Shown here piece after piece: positions 42,108 through 54,300 of a stretch of DNA of 64,000 nt. A program made the position numbers and the translations under genes. The DNA comes from Leptobrachium leishanense (Eukaryota > Chordata > Amphibia > Anura > Megophryidae). Below the pieces are notes generated by a model. It had not been told where the DNA came from. It worked only from the letters and a program-made list of their open reading frames with translations, and ran no database searches. Location of the stretch: positions 15,875,493 through 15,939,492 of the forward strand of contig CM019075.1 in the NCBI GenBank assembly GCA_009667805.1, given 5' to 3'. Numbering within the stretch: position 1 is the first letter of the stretch; the number at the start of each line of letters is the position of its first letter.

Positions 42108-42516
42108 TGAGAGGGAGTAAACTCACATTTTCGGGTGTCTAAATCAGACACTTGATGTAATCAACAGCCGGTGACTTTCAAAAGGAGCACCGGATCTCCC
42201 AATCTCCCGGCAGAATCCTTCGCAAGGCAAATAGAATGTTTTAATAAATTTATTTGCAAAATTCTCAAATAGGTAGTACACACCTAAACGCGTTTCGCGA
42301 TTACAATCGCTTCCTCAGTAGGCGAAACGCGTTTAGGTGTGTACTACCTATTTAATAAATGTATTTGCAAAACTTGCAAAATTCTTATTCTATTTGCCTT
42401 GCGAAGGATCCTGCCGGGAGATTGGGAGATCCGGTGCTCCTTTGAAAGTCACCGGCTGTTGATTACATCAAGAGTCTGATTTAGACACCCGAAAATGTGA
42501 GTTTACTCCCTCTCAT
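42108..42516. repeat. Long near-perfect hairpin, arms about 190 bp
   Basis: The left arm starts GAGAGGGAGTAAACTCACAT, and the right arm ends with its inverse ATGTGAGTTTACTCCCTCTC. The symmetry runs through CACCGGATCTCCCAATCTCC / GGAGATTGGGAGATCCGGTG to CCTAAACGCGTTTCGC / GCGAAACGCGTTTAGG around a centre near 42310. The right arm has a small insertion near 42370. Confidence 0.92.
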
Positions 42517-42949
42517 TTTTTATCAATAAGTGCAAACCACATTGCTGCGCTATGATGATTTATTTCTGTTTTATTTAAGGGGTATATCTACATTTAAAGA
42601 TATTAAGAAGAAGAAAAGACCGAGGGAGTATTATCAACGTTGGAGGAAGCGCTGACTGCCATATTTTCTTTTCTATTCCACTATACCGATGGTTTTGGAT
42701 ATACCATCAAATGGCGAGAGGCAGCGGCTGATCCACCCTTTAAAAACTTTTCCTGAGATCATTTGAAATTGACATTTTTTTGATATTTTATTCGTATATA
42801 TTCAATTTTGAAACTCATATACCAACTTTTTTCTTTTTATACTTTGAATTTATATACCAACTTTTTTTGTAGGCTGTGAAACTGGTTTACGTTCCATCGC
42901 TAGGTGGCGCCATACGATTCAGTATTTTCTTTCTAGTTAAGGAAGAGAC

Positions 42950-43115
42950 CTGTGCCAAACTAATGAAGGGGGAGGGGCTATGTCAAACAACTGAAGGGGG
43001 AGTGGCTATGTCAAACAAATGAAGGGGAGGGGTTATGTCAAACAAATGGAGGGGTTATGTCAAACTAATGAAGGGGGGCTATGTCAAACTTAATGGAAGG
43101 GGGCCATGTGGGTAT
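42950..43115 (+). repeat. About 30-bp tandem repeat, five copies
   Basis: GGGGCTATGTCAAACAAATG AAGGGGGAG-type units with length variation. Confidence 0.75.
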
Positions 43116-43195
43116 GTAAAAATGGCTGTAGACCTCGGTCATTCACTCATATACACTGCACATTACTATGAAGCTCTGTCATACGCTCTGGACAA

Positions 43196-43256
43196 CTGGT
43201 GGCGAGTAACTCTTAAGGCCTGGCTAGTAGCTTGGGACTTGAAATTTTGAGCCCTG
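43196..43256. mobile_element. Fragment of the 16509-type hAT MITE
   Basis: Inverse of GGGCTCAAAATTTCAAGTCC CAAGCTACTAGCCAGGCC; only one terminus (GAGCCCTG) is present. Confidence 0.65.
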
Positions 43257-43460
43257 GTGTAGGGCATTATTTTTTAATTTTGGATCTGGCCATAAAATTG
43301 GGGTTAGTTTTGTTGGGTCACCAGGGATTGGAATTGGGAAATTTATATAAACATATATTAAATTCTTTCCCACATGTTCCTCACAAAAAAAACCAGGTTT
43401 TGAAAACATGAGGGGGGGAGGGGTTTCTCCCCTCCCAGAAATCAATCACTGACAGGGTTT

Positions 43461-43466
43461 TTTATT
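43461..43466 (-). terminator. arhgap30: Candidate ARHGAP30 poly(A) signal
   Basis: AATAAA on the minus strand, about 265 bp past the stop codon. Confidence 0.5.
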
Positions 43467-43730
43467 GTTGACATGTCACGTGAACACAGATATAGAGCAA
43501 TAGACTATCCATCTTACAAAAGCTCATGTAAAATCACTTCAGTCATAATTCAGCATAAATAAAACATTTGTAACGGGTTTTTTCTGTAAATATAATGACA
43601 TCGCAACATGGACTGGAAACACATTGTTATTGTACAAATCAAAAGTTTTGGTATCTTCGGTATTTCCACAGATTTCATCGTACGCGGGGGGGGGGGGGTG
43701 AAATATGAATAGTTAGTGGTGGAAAATTAT

Positions 43731-45356
43731 TTATAGCAGTGATCTTCTCTGGAGCTGGTAAGAGTCAGGAGGTTCTTCAATACTTGACTGTTTCCCGACC
43801 CTAGGTAGACTCATTCGGTTCCTGTTTGAATGACTGTGTGTGCTGGGCCAACAGTCCGGGCTTAATAGGTTTTGAGATCTATACATTCCTCCCGGACTGG
43901 TTGGCATGTCATTTGAATGACTAGCTTCTTTACTTGCTTCATCTGTACATTTTAGAGGCACCAAACAACTGTGAGGTCTATTTGTACTGCTGCCATCTAG
44001 TTTTGGGTCTTGTTTCTTCTGGCTTGGAGCACCTTCCACCATTGCAGTGTCCTTAATCTCACAAGTGTCACCGATGCAGTAAGTCTGCATTCTCCTAACT
44101 GGGCACATGGACAGCTGCCGATCTTTTGCAAGAGCAACAGCCGTATCAAATGATATACTCCCTCCAGATTTCCATTTTGAATACCTTTGTTTTTTGGGAG
44201 AATCCCCAATTAATTCCGTAGTTACTGAACTGTCGCTGGTGTCTGTTACGTGATGCCTTCCATCCTTGTTTGTGGAGAGTGAGCCAACCTGAATTTTACT
44301 TCGTAGAGCAGGAGGGAGCATTGCATACTGTGGCTTTGGGGGCACAACGGGAACGGATTTTACCTGCTGTATTTTAGGCAAAGAGGTGGCGAGGGTCATA
44401 GAAGCACTTCCATCAGGATACATGCCATTAACTAGTTTGCACGCTCCCTCAGTTTCGGATGAGGCAGAGGTGGTGGTCTCCTTGTATTCTGGTTCATAAC
44501 ACAATTGCAGGTCTTTAATTGGTTCATAGCCCATTGCGGTATTTTGCTTAACAGATGCATCACTTCTGACTAGTTGAATATGTTCAGTATATTGCATTTC
44601 ATCATCTTTGGGTTCATCTAAAGCATCAGGTATATCCATAATGTTATGCGAGTTGCTGCTGTCGTCATCTAGAGAAATATGGAATTGAAGCTCATCTTGA
44701 TTTTCCCTTTGGGTTTCGTGAAGTATTGTTTGTATTTCCAGAGAATGCAGTTCATCTGGCAAGGCTGGATCTTCAGGATCAAGGTGATGTTGAAGCATCT
44801 CTTCACCGTCAAAAAATGGACATTTTCCTAAGTTAATAGCCAGACTATTTTCTTTTGGATCCTCTTCTTCAGATTTGATTACGAGTATAATTCTGGTCTC
44901 CGAATCCTCAGAGACTTGTGGTATAATGTAATTGTCCACCCCTTTGGATTGATACCCATTCCCAGTTGATGATGTAGCCTTAAACCCCTCATCAACAATT
45001 TCTCCTACAGATTTCTTTGAATTACTGGTTTGATCTTCTTCCTGACCCAGAACAGGCTCTACAGCAGATTCCGTTTCTAGAAGTTCTTCTTTAAGTTCTA
45101 GAATATTGACTTTCTCTAACCCAGGGCTATTTCCAGATGTATCTGGTTGATCGTTGGTGAAAGCTATAAATGGCGTTCCCACGACTGAGCATAAAGGACT
45201 GAGATCATCATAAGCACTGTGGAAAATTTCTTCTGCGTCTTCTATTTCTTTTGAATGATCTTCAATGTCGTAACAACCCGATGCTATGAAATACATCTGG
45301 TCTTCATCCTCAGAAGGCAAGTCGTCAGGTGGAGGTTCCACTGAAAATTCTTCCAC
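43731..45356 (-). CDS. arhgap30: ARHGAP30 large last exon
   Basis: 1626 bp, 541 codons plus TAA at 43731-43733. Starts VEEFSVEPPPDDLPS directly after the acceptor AACCAATAG. Largely disordered and acidic. Near the end: VKSVPVVPPKPQYAMLPP (SH3-ligand-like), GGSISFDTAVALAKDRQ, then a Ser-rich C-terminus ending QLQRRSLL. Confidence 0.95.
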   Translation of the reverse strand: MEEFSVEPPPDDLPSEDEDQMYFIASGCYDIEDHSKEIEDAEEIFHSAYDDLSPLCSVVGTPFIAFTNDQPDTSGNSPGLEKVNILELKEELLETESAVEPVLGQEEDQTSNSKKSVGEIVDEGFKATSSTGNGYQSKGVDNYIIPQVSEDSETRIILVIKSEEEDPKENSLAINLGKCPFFDGEEMLQHHLDPEDPALPDELHSLEIQTILHETQRENQDELQFHISLDDDSSNSHNIMDIPDALDEPKDDEMQYTEHIQLVRSDASVKQNTAMGYEPIKDLQLCYEPEYKETTTSASSETEGACKLVNGMYPDGSASMTLATSLPKIQQVKSVPVVPPKPQYAMLPPALRSKIQVGSLSTNKDGRHHVTDTSDSSVTTELIGDSPKKQRYSKWKSGGSISFDTAVALAKDRQLSMCPVRRMQTYCIGDTCEIKDTAMVEGAPSQKKQDPKLDGSSTNRPHSCLVPLKCTDEASKEASHSNDMPTSPGGMYRSQNLLSPDCWPSTHSHSNRNRMSLPRVGKQSSIEEPPDSYQLQRRSLL

Positions 45357-48300
45357 CTATTGGTTATGACAAAAAGAAGGCATTAAATGAGTTTGTGTGG
45401 TTTTCCCTTGGATCTAAAACAATATAACTTTGCTAGGCTCATTGATTATGCTACTACAATTTGTTAAAAAAAAAGGATAAAATTCCTCATTATCCAATTT
45501 GACAAAAGCCAAATAATTCATTTTAATTAAATTAAAGAATATTATCTATTTCTACATAACAAAATGTACTTCAAAGTCACCAATCTTAATTTTCCATTCA
45601 TTTAAAGAAGGCATGCAGGCTTTTACACGAGAAAGAAACACTTACATGTGCATTGTCTGACATGTAGACATTCCCCATTTCATCTTCCAGTATGTCATTG
45701 TCCACCGGGAAACAACTTGCAGGGTATCCAGTCATTTTCTCATCCAAGGATGCATCTTCTTCTGCCTTAACAGAATCGGAAACATTAAGGTCGGTATTCA
45801 CGTCTTGACTGTCTAGGAAGGAGAACGTATCTTGGACATCAAGAGAGATCTCATCGTTCTCAGTCATTGGAGAGTTTTTGTCTTGAACGTTTTCTTTCTC
45901 TTGGGATAGTGGCTCATTATGCACATTCAATTCTAGACTTTCAAGCAGTTTTTGCACCTCCAAAGAGCTGTCATCATTTTCCGTCAGGTCAAGTTTCGCT
46001 TTTGTGTCATTTGGTGGATCTGTAAGATATAGAGTAACAGTTCCATTTTGGGTTAAACCCCTCAAGAGATAACTCAATGATCATTCATTTAAAGAAGAGT
46101 TGCGAAGGCATGTGGCATCTTAAGCCAAATTAGTTGAATTCCAACCTGTTCACAAGTTGATATCTTCAGCTTGACTTTTTTGGCCAAAAAATGTTAAATT
46201 CCCTTGAGATTTTCCACCAATTAACTTCTATAAACCAATTCTCTTATAATAGATCTATTTTGTTCAGTTCCCACTGGTACAAAACCTTTCCTTAAGTTTA
46301 AATCTCCAAGCAAACCTTAATACAATGCATTAGTTTGAAAATTCAGGTTGAACATGGCACTAGAAGAACTTCAATTGTGTAAGATTGACAAAATAATTGC
46401 AAATCATTGGCCAAAGTTGTCAAGTTGAAGTTGCATTTTTCTAATTTAGCGACTTTTTCTAATTTAGCTACAATTCCTGTTTTAGGAATAATCCTGCAGA
46501 TGTTGCAGACAGGTTTTCAGGAAACGGATGATAAAGAGAGAAAACGTAATATTTTAGGCAGTGCGACAGGCAACAGAGGGTTGTGGTAAATGGAGTTCAT
46601 TCGGCGCAAGGTCTTGTTACCAGTGGGGTACCTCAGGGGTCAGTACTTGGACCCATTCTCTTTAATATTTTTATTAGTGATATTGCAGAAGGTATTAATG
46701 GTAAAGTATGTCTTTTTGCTGATGACACAAAGATTTGCAACAGGGTTGACGTTCCTGGAGGGATCAGCCAAATGACAAATGATTTAGGTAAACTAAAAAA
46801 ATGGTCGGAGTTGTGGCAATTGAGTTTTAATGTGGATAAGTGCAAGATAATGCACCTGGGGTGTAAAAACCCAAGGACTGAATATAGAATATTTGATACA
46901 GTCCTAACCTCAACATCTGAGGAAAGGGATTTAGGGGTTAAGTAGTCAATGTAATAGAGCAGCAGGAAATGCTGGCAGAATGCTTGGAAATGCTGGCAGA
47001 ATGCTTGGTTGTGTAGGGAGAGGTATTAGCAGTAGGAAAAGGGAAGTGCTCATGCCACTGTACAGAGCACTGGTGAGACCTCACTTGGAGTACTGTGTGC
47101 AGTACTGGAGACCGTATCTCCAGAAGGATATAGACATCTTAGAGAGAGTTCCGAGAAGGGCTACTAAAATGGTGTACGGCTTGAAGGAGAAACGTTACCA
47201 GGAAAGGCTTAATGATCTTAACATGTACAGCTTGGAAAAAAGACGAGACAGAGGAGATATGATAGAAACATTTAAATACGTAAAGGGAATCCACAAAGTA
47301 GAGGAAGGGAGTATATTTAAAAGGAAACAAAGTAGCAAAACAAGAGGACATAGTCTTAGATTAGAGGGGCAAAGGTTTAAAAGTAACATCAGAAAGCATT
47401 ATTTTACTGAGAGGGTGGTGGATACATGGAACAGTCTTCCAGTTGAAGTGGTAGAGGCCAAAACAGTAATTGAATTTAAGCAGGCATGGGATAGGCATAA
47501 GGCTATCCTAAACATAAATCCAGGTAAAGTATCCATGTAATTGGGCAGACTAGATGGGCTGAAAGGATCTTTATCTGCCGACACTTTCTATGTTATCTAA
47601 CAAAAAGTACAAAAATAACTTACGTTTGTCATTTTCACACACCAGACTTGAGTTCCCTTGAATAACATCGTGGTTGGTCACAAATTGACTTTCTTCCCGC
47701 GAAGATGATTTTTCCGAACTGCTTAAAGGAGGGTAGATAAGACTTGGGCACTCCATGCCTCGTGTCAGACGGGATAAATTGGAAGTAATATGGAACGGAA
47801 GAGTCACTGAAAATGGTCCAGAAATATGAACTCCAACACACTTCTCTGCTCGGTTTTGGTTGCCTTTAGGTGATCGTCCTTGTGGAATCCCTACAGCAGA
47901 AGACCTCCCAGTTTTGGGTGTTGTTGGTTCCGATTTGGCCAAGGGTTCCTCTTCATATTCTAAATTATGTTGCATTATTTCTAGCTGGACGTCTTGTAAT
48001 TCAGCGTCCAGGACTGGGCAGCTGCTCACCTGCTTCGAATGAGACTCAAAACTCTCCCTCCGAATTGGAATCAGTGTTTTAGGAGACCTTGCTATGACCA
48101 GCCTGCTGCGGTCTAAATCCAGACCTGCAAGGAGAATATTTGTGAGATTTTCCTTCTCTAATAAAATCTTTAAAGAACCCCTCCAAGCACCCTACCGGGA
48201 ATAGCCTATTGCAGTATTTATGGTGCTTGGTTTCATCCAAGAATTTAAGTACTTTCACTTACATATTTTAACATATTGTGAATACAAGGTGAGTGGATTT

Positions 48301-51300
48301 ATCTTATTTATTTAACATACCATCTGCTGTAAAAGGTAAAGAACTTAGAGAGTCCATGCTCTTGGCCGGCCGCAAGTTCATTTTTTCTGTCCTTTCATCT
48401 TCAAAAAAAAAATTCATACACATATTAACAAAGTAAGAGCCGCATATCATATGCACGAACCTATAAATCTGGCAAATAAATAAATAAAAATGTATATTTA
48501 TAATAGAACAAACCTTTGTCGTCCTGTTTTTTGCGCTTCGAATCATTGTTGGACCGTCCAAGATTGAAGATGGATTTCCATTTCTTTGCTTTTACCGAAC
48601 CTTTCCGTCTGTTAATAGAAATAAAGTTGTAGAAATGTAATCGTTGATCTTATTTTTGTCTGTGTTAAATATTGTCATGCGTCATTCCTTTCTTAGAACA
48701 CAATTTTACTATAAGATAGTAACATCAGGATTCCGATCCTTTTATTTCTTATTGTAGACTTTCCAGCAGTGCTTGAAGGACCAAACATTTTTGTTGGACC
48801 TCTACCCCATCCCCATCACCCCTAGTGTTCCTTTGCCGCACCCCTCCAGTCTGCCATTGTTCTATCAACTCAATGTTGTCTCTTTTATGTTATTGTCCTA
48901 GTGCCCTCATGGCGGCATTGTCCAGTAGGCACCAAAATCGAATGACTGAAACTGCAGATCCATTAGACCCCGTTTTAATAGTGTACTGCTCTCCACCGCA
49001 TACTCAACCACTTTCTTGACCATCGACATTTTGTTGGTTTCCTACGAATGCACCCTCATCATAATAAACTTTGAGATGTGTCCTCTAGAGCCGACTAATA
49101 TTGCTCGAGAATTTAGTGTCCTATTGGCCAAGAGCTGTTGGGCTCCCTCTGTTACGAGCTATCAGATTTAGGCCGGGGTCAGACGAGTGCACTTCAGAGT
49201 GGAAGGAACGTCCGTGAGAGTGGACGTTCCTTCCACTCGGACGTCTATGTGGCCACCTCGCTGAGCGCAGTTAGTGCACTCAGCACTGCAAAGCTCAATC
49301 ATCCTATGGAAGATTGCGCGGCGTAGCGGTTCGATGGGGAGGTTTTCGGCAAGTCCGTTGTACACCGTGTGGCCCACCCTGTCGAAATGCTGCGATGGAT
49401 GTAGGGAGGCGTGTCAGTACGCTCGACTGACACCAGCCTTAGTCCTCATTGGTGGAAGGTCTTGGTTACGGCTCTGAATCCCTAACGGAGGTTAAAAGAT
49501 AAAGGTAGATATGAATATTTCAGCATACACACACACACACTTTCAGCATTTCTTCTCCACCTTATTAGCCGTTTGGGTATTTAAAGATTCTCCCTCTATA
49601 CGGCATTGCTACTTTGCGCAAATAGTCTTCCACCTCGCCTCTTTCATACAATTTTGATATCTATTCTGATCCTCTAAGCTAAAGGCCATGGACTTACTTT
49701 TGATCGGAGATCTCTATTATGGTGTGGTATGGCCGGATCTGGGGTGGTCCATCGCCTTGATTCAGCATGCTTGGTACATTGTAGGAGAGAGAACGTAAGT
49801 AGTCTTCAGGCATTGCTGCATTTGCTTCATGTCCATTACCTGCACCAAGACCAACAATTAAATTATTCCCTTAAACTACTGTGCCGCCATGATAAAGTTT
49901 ATATGGTTAGTTTTGTTTGGGTTCTTACATCGTGAACATACAAAGAAACAGAGACTCCATGCAGTGCTAAGTGTTTGTGCTCTAAATACAGTTCACTGAT
50001 CGCATTGGAGTTATCGCTTTTATATTCTCAGGTCTTTAATAATGATCTGGTCGTAATATTTCAGAATAATTCACGGGACAACTCCAGTCCAGATGACTGC
50101 TCCTTGCTCAGGAGTTTAATGTACAATGTTTGAAGAAGAAAAAAAATGTCCAAGAGTGAAAACGTAAAAGAAGAAAGAACAAAAGTAAACCCAAATATAG
50201 TGCAATATTTTGCACGTAGTAATGAATGATAACGAAAGCATGATATGCACTCAGACGTCAAGCATATAAAGTGCTTGTGGGCAGTGTGTCCACCATTAGA
50301 GATTGCATCTTCCACAATGTGTTAAGCATTGTGTTTTTGCAGTATCTCATTACCTACAAGACCCTGCTTATGATAAGTGATAACAAGAGCATAGAATTAA
50401 GCTCTACCTGCAAGTGGCACATTCCCGAAGAGCTGCTCCACATGTGTCAGGATGAATTCCACCACAATGGACTGGATTCGGACTTCCATGAAGGCTGCAG
50501 TGCCATTAAACCCAGATGCTTCAATATCCTTGGACCTTTGATGGTGTAGGAGGACTGTAGTTAGAAGCAAGCACTTTGCAATCATTTATATTATGGACTG
50601 ATACAATGTTCCTCTTATACCATGACTCATAACAAGATGGACTGAAGGTTATCTATGGATAAAAAGACTAGAGTGCCAAATTATTTGGTCTAATACTGAT
50701 GTACGCATTGTTGTAGGTTTTTTACAAGAGATGGAAAGTCCCACAGAGAAGATTACTTGGTAGTCCTCTACTACTAGCAGACGTATGGACAGATAATCAT
50801 TTATAATTTAGACATGACATGTCGAGCCTAATCTCAGTCCTGATGTGCAAGATATCTTACCTGAGTAGGTTCGGGGCCCAGACTATGGCCAGGTTCCTAG
50901 CATGCATGTTAGTTTGTGAGCTGAAGGAGGCCATCTTAACCAAATGCTTCATGAGATACTCAAGGGTCCTGCAAAACACACATTGAGCAGGTCAACATGT
51001 GGCACTTTGCTTGGGTTACACAAGGGAATTAATTAAAAACAAATGATGTGAGAGAGTTATGTAATGATTAAGGACTACACCCAAGTCACTGGGATAGCAG
51101 GGGATTAAGGGTGTCTCCTGACCTGTAATGAGGAAGCGGTAGGTCTTTCAGCACATCCTTTATTTTCACCAGTCGTTCTTGTTCCAGTTGTATTGCCACC
51201 GCATCCTTGAGTAAAAACATACAAAGCTATTAGGAAGATGATAAACAGAGACCTGCTGATCTATGTGTCCCTGAATAGTCCTTGAAAGCCGCATTGGATG

Positions 51301-54300
51301 CAGAACCAACTTTATCCGTAATTAGAAAAAATGGATTAGAAAAATTAGAATCAACAACTGTACTCGTGATAATATGCTAGAACTTATTCCTGTAAAAGAT
51401 GGGGTCCTATTCCATTCACACCGGTAACAGGGAGCTGGTAAAGGAAAATATGGGCCAAACTGGTAACCATAGCTGGTCCCTGTCGTGTCTCTTTTCCAAC
51501 CCAGGTGCTGTATCTCGCCGCACTACACCTCACTGCACTGCAGGTATCTCCTCTGGAAGTCCATAGGACTCAATGGAACCAAGCAGGAGTAAGGTTTATT
51601 TTATTTATTTTTAAAGGATTTTACCAGGAAGGATACATTGAGATTTCTCTAGTTTTCAAGTATGTCCTGGGTTCAAGAACATTGAAGTGTTACAGTGTTA
51701 CAGAAATACAAATAAAATGCAAAATATTAAAAAGAAATTGCACAAATATACAGATTAATAGAAAATAAATATATTCATTGTTACATGTTTACAGGTGCAT
51801 TCTGTACGGAGGTATGTTAATAGGGAGCTCTTAAGTGACTTTAGACTGGGGGAAGATTTGATGGTGTCTGTGAGGTTATTCCATATTTGCGGTGCTCTGT
51901 AGGAAAATGAGGATCGAGACATTTTTTTTGTATTGCAAGTATGGTGCAAATCCTGGATCGGAGGCTATAGGATGAGGGAACTGCTGGGGGAAGCAGCCTA
52001 TTTATGTAGGGTGGTAGCTTCCCAGAAAAGCTCTTAAACACCAGGTTGGAAAGGTGACGGGTGCGTCTGGATTCCATCGACGGCCAGTTTAGCTATTTTA
52101 ACATGTCACAATGGTGGGTCATGTAGTTACATTGTAGCACAAAGCGAGAGAATGAGTTCTACAATGTAGTAAGTTTATGAAGGTGTGTTTGCGGGGTGGC
52201 TGCATACACTACATCTCCATATTCAAAAGCTGGTATAAGCATTTGCTGTACAATCTGCTTTCTTACCGCGGGGCTCAGGCAGGATTTGTTTCTGTACAGG
52301 GCACCTAGTTTGGGGTAAATTTTAGATGAGGGTTTTTCAATGTGGGGGCCAAAGGATATATTTGGGTCTAACCACATACCTAGATATTTGAGAGAAGGGA
52401 CTGTGGTCAACATGTCATTTGATCTTGTCCTGACACATAGATGGGGTGTTTGCAATTTGTGTAGTTTAGGTGCTGTACCAAAGAGCATCGTAACAGTTTT
52501 GTCAGTATTTGTTATCTTTGATCCACTTTTCTACCTCTGTAAATTGGTCTTGCAGCACGGCCTCCAGTTGTGGGAGATTTGGTTTGCTGGTATAGAGTAC
52601 GGGGTCGTCTGCGTACATGTGTACAGTTGAGGCTTTGCAGACATTGGGCAGATCATTTATGAATATTGTAAATAGCAGGGGGGCGAGTATCGAGCCTTGG
52701 GGTACACCGCATGTGACTGGAAGGGGGAGGGAGGAGCTGCAAGAAATGGACACATATTGCGACCGATCAGATACATATGATTGAAACCAGGTTAGCGTGT
52801 GATCACCAATACCACAGTTTTTAAGTTTTTGTAATAGGATGTCTACTGTGTCAAAGGCCTTGGCAAAATCAAGCAAGATGGCTCCAGTTAGGTTTCCTTG
52901 CTCATCAGTGCAAACTTAAAAAAAAAAAAAAAAAGGGTTGCACAAGGATGGTGCAAGAACACTAGGAGATATTAGTTCCCAGTCTTCCGCTGTATACAGC
53001 GAGAGGAAGTGGCCGATCACACTGCAGGCTTCACCATGGGATCTGAGAAAAATTTGAGATTTTTTTATGCAGTTTTGCAAAATCACTTAACTCCAAGCTC
53101 GGAGAGTTGTTAATTTTTGCAGAATAACAGTTCGAGTCAAGTACAGCAAGGTATGTTGGATGGGATCACTGTTCCCATTTTGAGTCGTTATTGTTAGGCT
53201 TCCAGCCTTGAAACCCAGGAAGCCTTGTATAGAACAGATCCAAGCCAACTCTTACTCTTGCCTGGCCCATCCATTATACCCGGCCTGGGACTTCCCTGCA
53301 ACCTGCCGTGTCTGACCACCAGAGCTCTTGATCTACTCCCTATTTAACAGAGGTCCACCCTCTCCTCAGTGCTCTGTTCTTGAGACTATGCCTGGAGGTG
53401 GTTCTGCTGCTCCAAGCTAGTTTTTTTGTGTATCCTGCAATATTAATCCTGCAGTGAGTATCTTGCCCAGCAGTGCAGCAAATCCATGCCAAGCTGTGCT
53501 GTATCATTGCACCAAGCCATCCTGGATCACCTTGCCAAGCCATGGTTTATTACAGTGCCAAGCCATCCTGGACCACCTTGCCAAGCCGTGCTGGATCACC
53601 TTGCCAAGCCATGGGTTATTACAGTGCCAAGTCATCCTGGACCACCTTGCCAAGCCGTGCTGGATCACCTTGCCAAGCCATGGGTTATTACAGTGCCAAG
53701 TCATCCTGGACCACCTTGCCAAGCCGTGCTGGATCACCTTGCCAAGCCATGGGTTATTACAGTGCCAAGCCATCCTGGACCACCTTGCCAAGCCATGGGT
53801 TATTACAGTGCCAAGCCATCCTGGACCACCTTGCCAAGCCGTGCTGGATCACCTTGCCAAGCCATGGGTTATTACAGTGCCAAGTCATCCTGGACCACCT
53901 TGCCAAGCCGTGCTGAATCACCTTGCCATTCTGTGCATTCCGGTCAACAGCAATTGCCTTGAGTGCCTGGCCAGCAGTGTAGCGAACACCTTTCATCTGT
54001 GCATCGTTGTTCCACCTATCAGTGTCTGCTGCTAGTTCCTGTACTGCACAGTATTGGATCACTGCCTGGCAGTACAGAGTGTTCATTCTCACCCAAATTT
54101 AGACTTAAATTTATGGACAGCTGCATGGGTTAAACCCATATCAACTCTCTACGTATGTGTCTGCTGTGCAATAATCTCTCAACTACACCTAATTCCGTGT
54201 ATCCTTGCCTGAGGGTTTTTGAGGTTTCATCCCGGGGTTCCACCATGGTTCATACCTGGTGCCATCATGACACCTATATGTACAGTAGACAGCAAAGTTT

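Noticed and set aside
53454..54035. Several overlapping 95-193 codon frames on both strands
   Set aside because: By-products of the 69-bp higher-order repeat.
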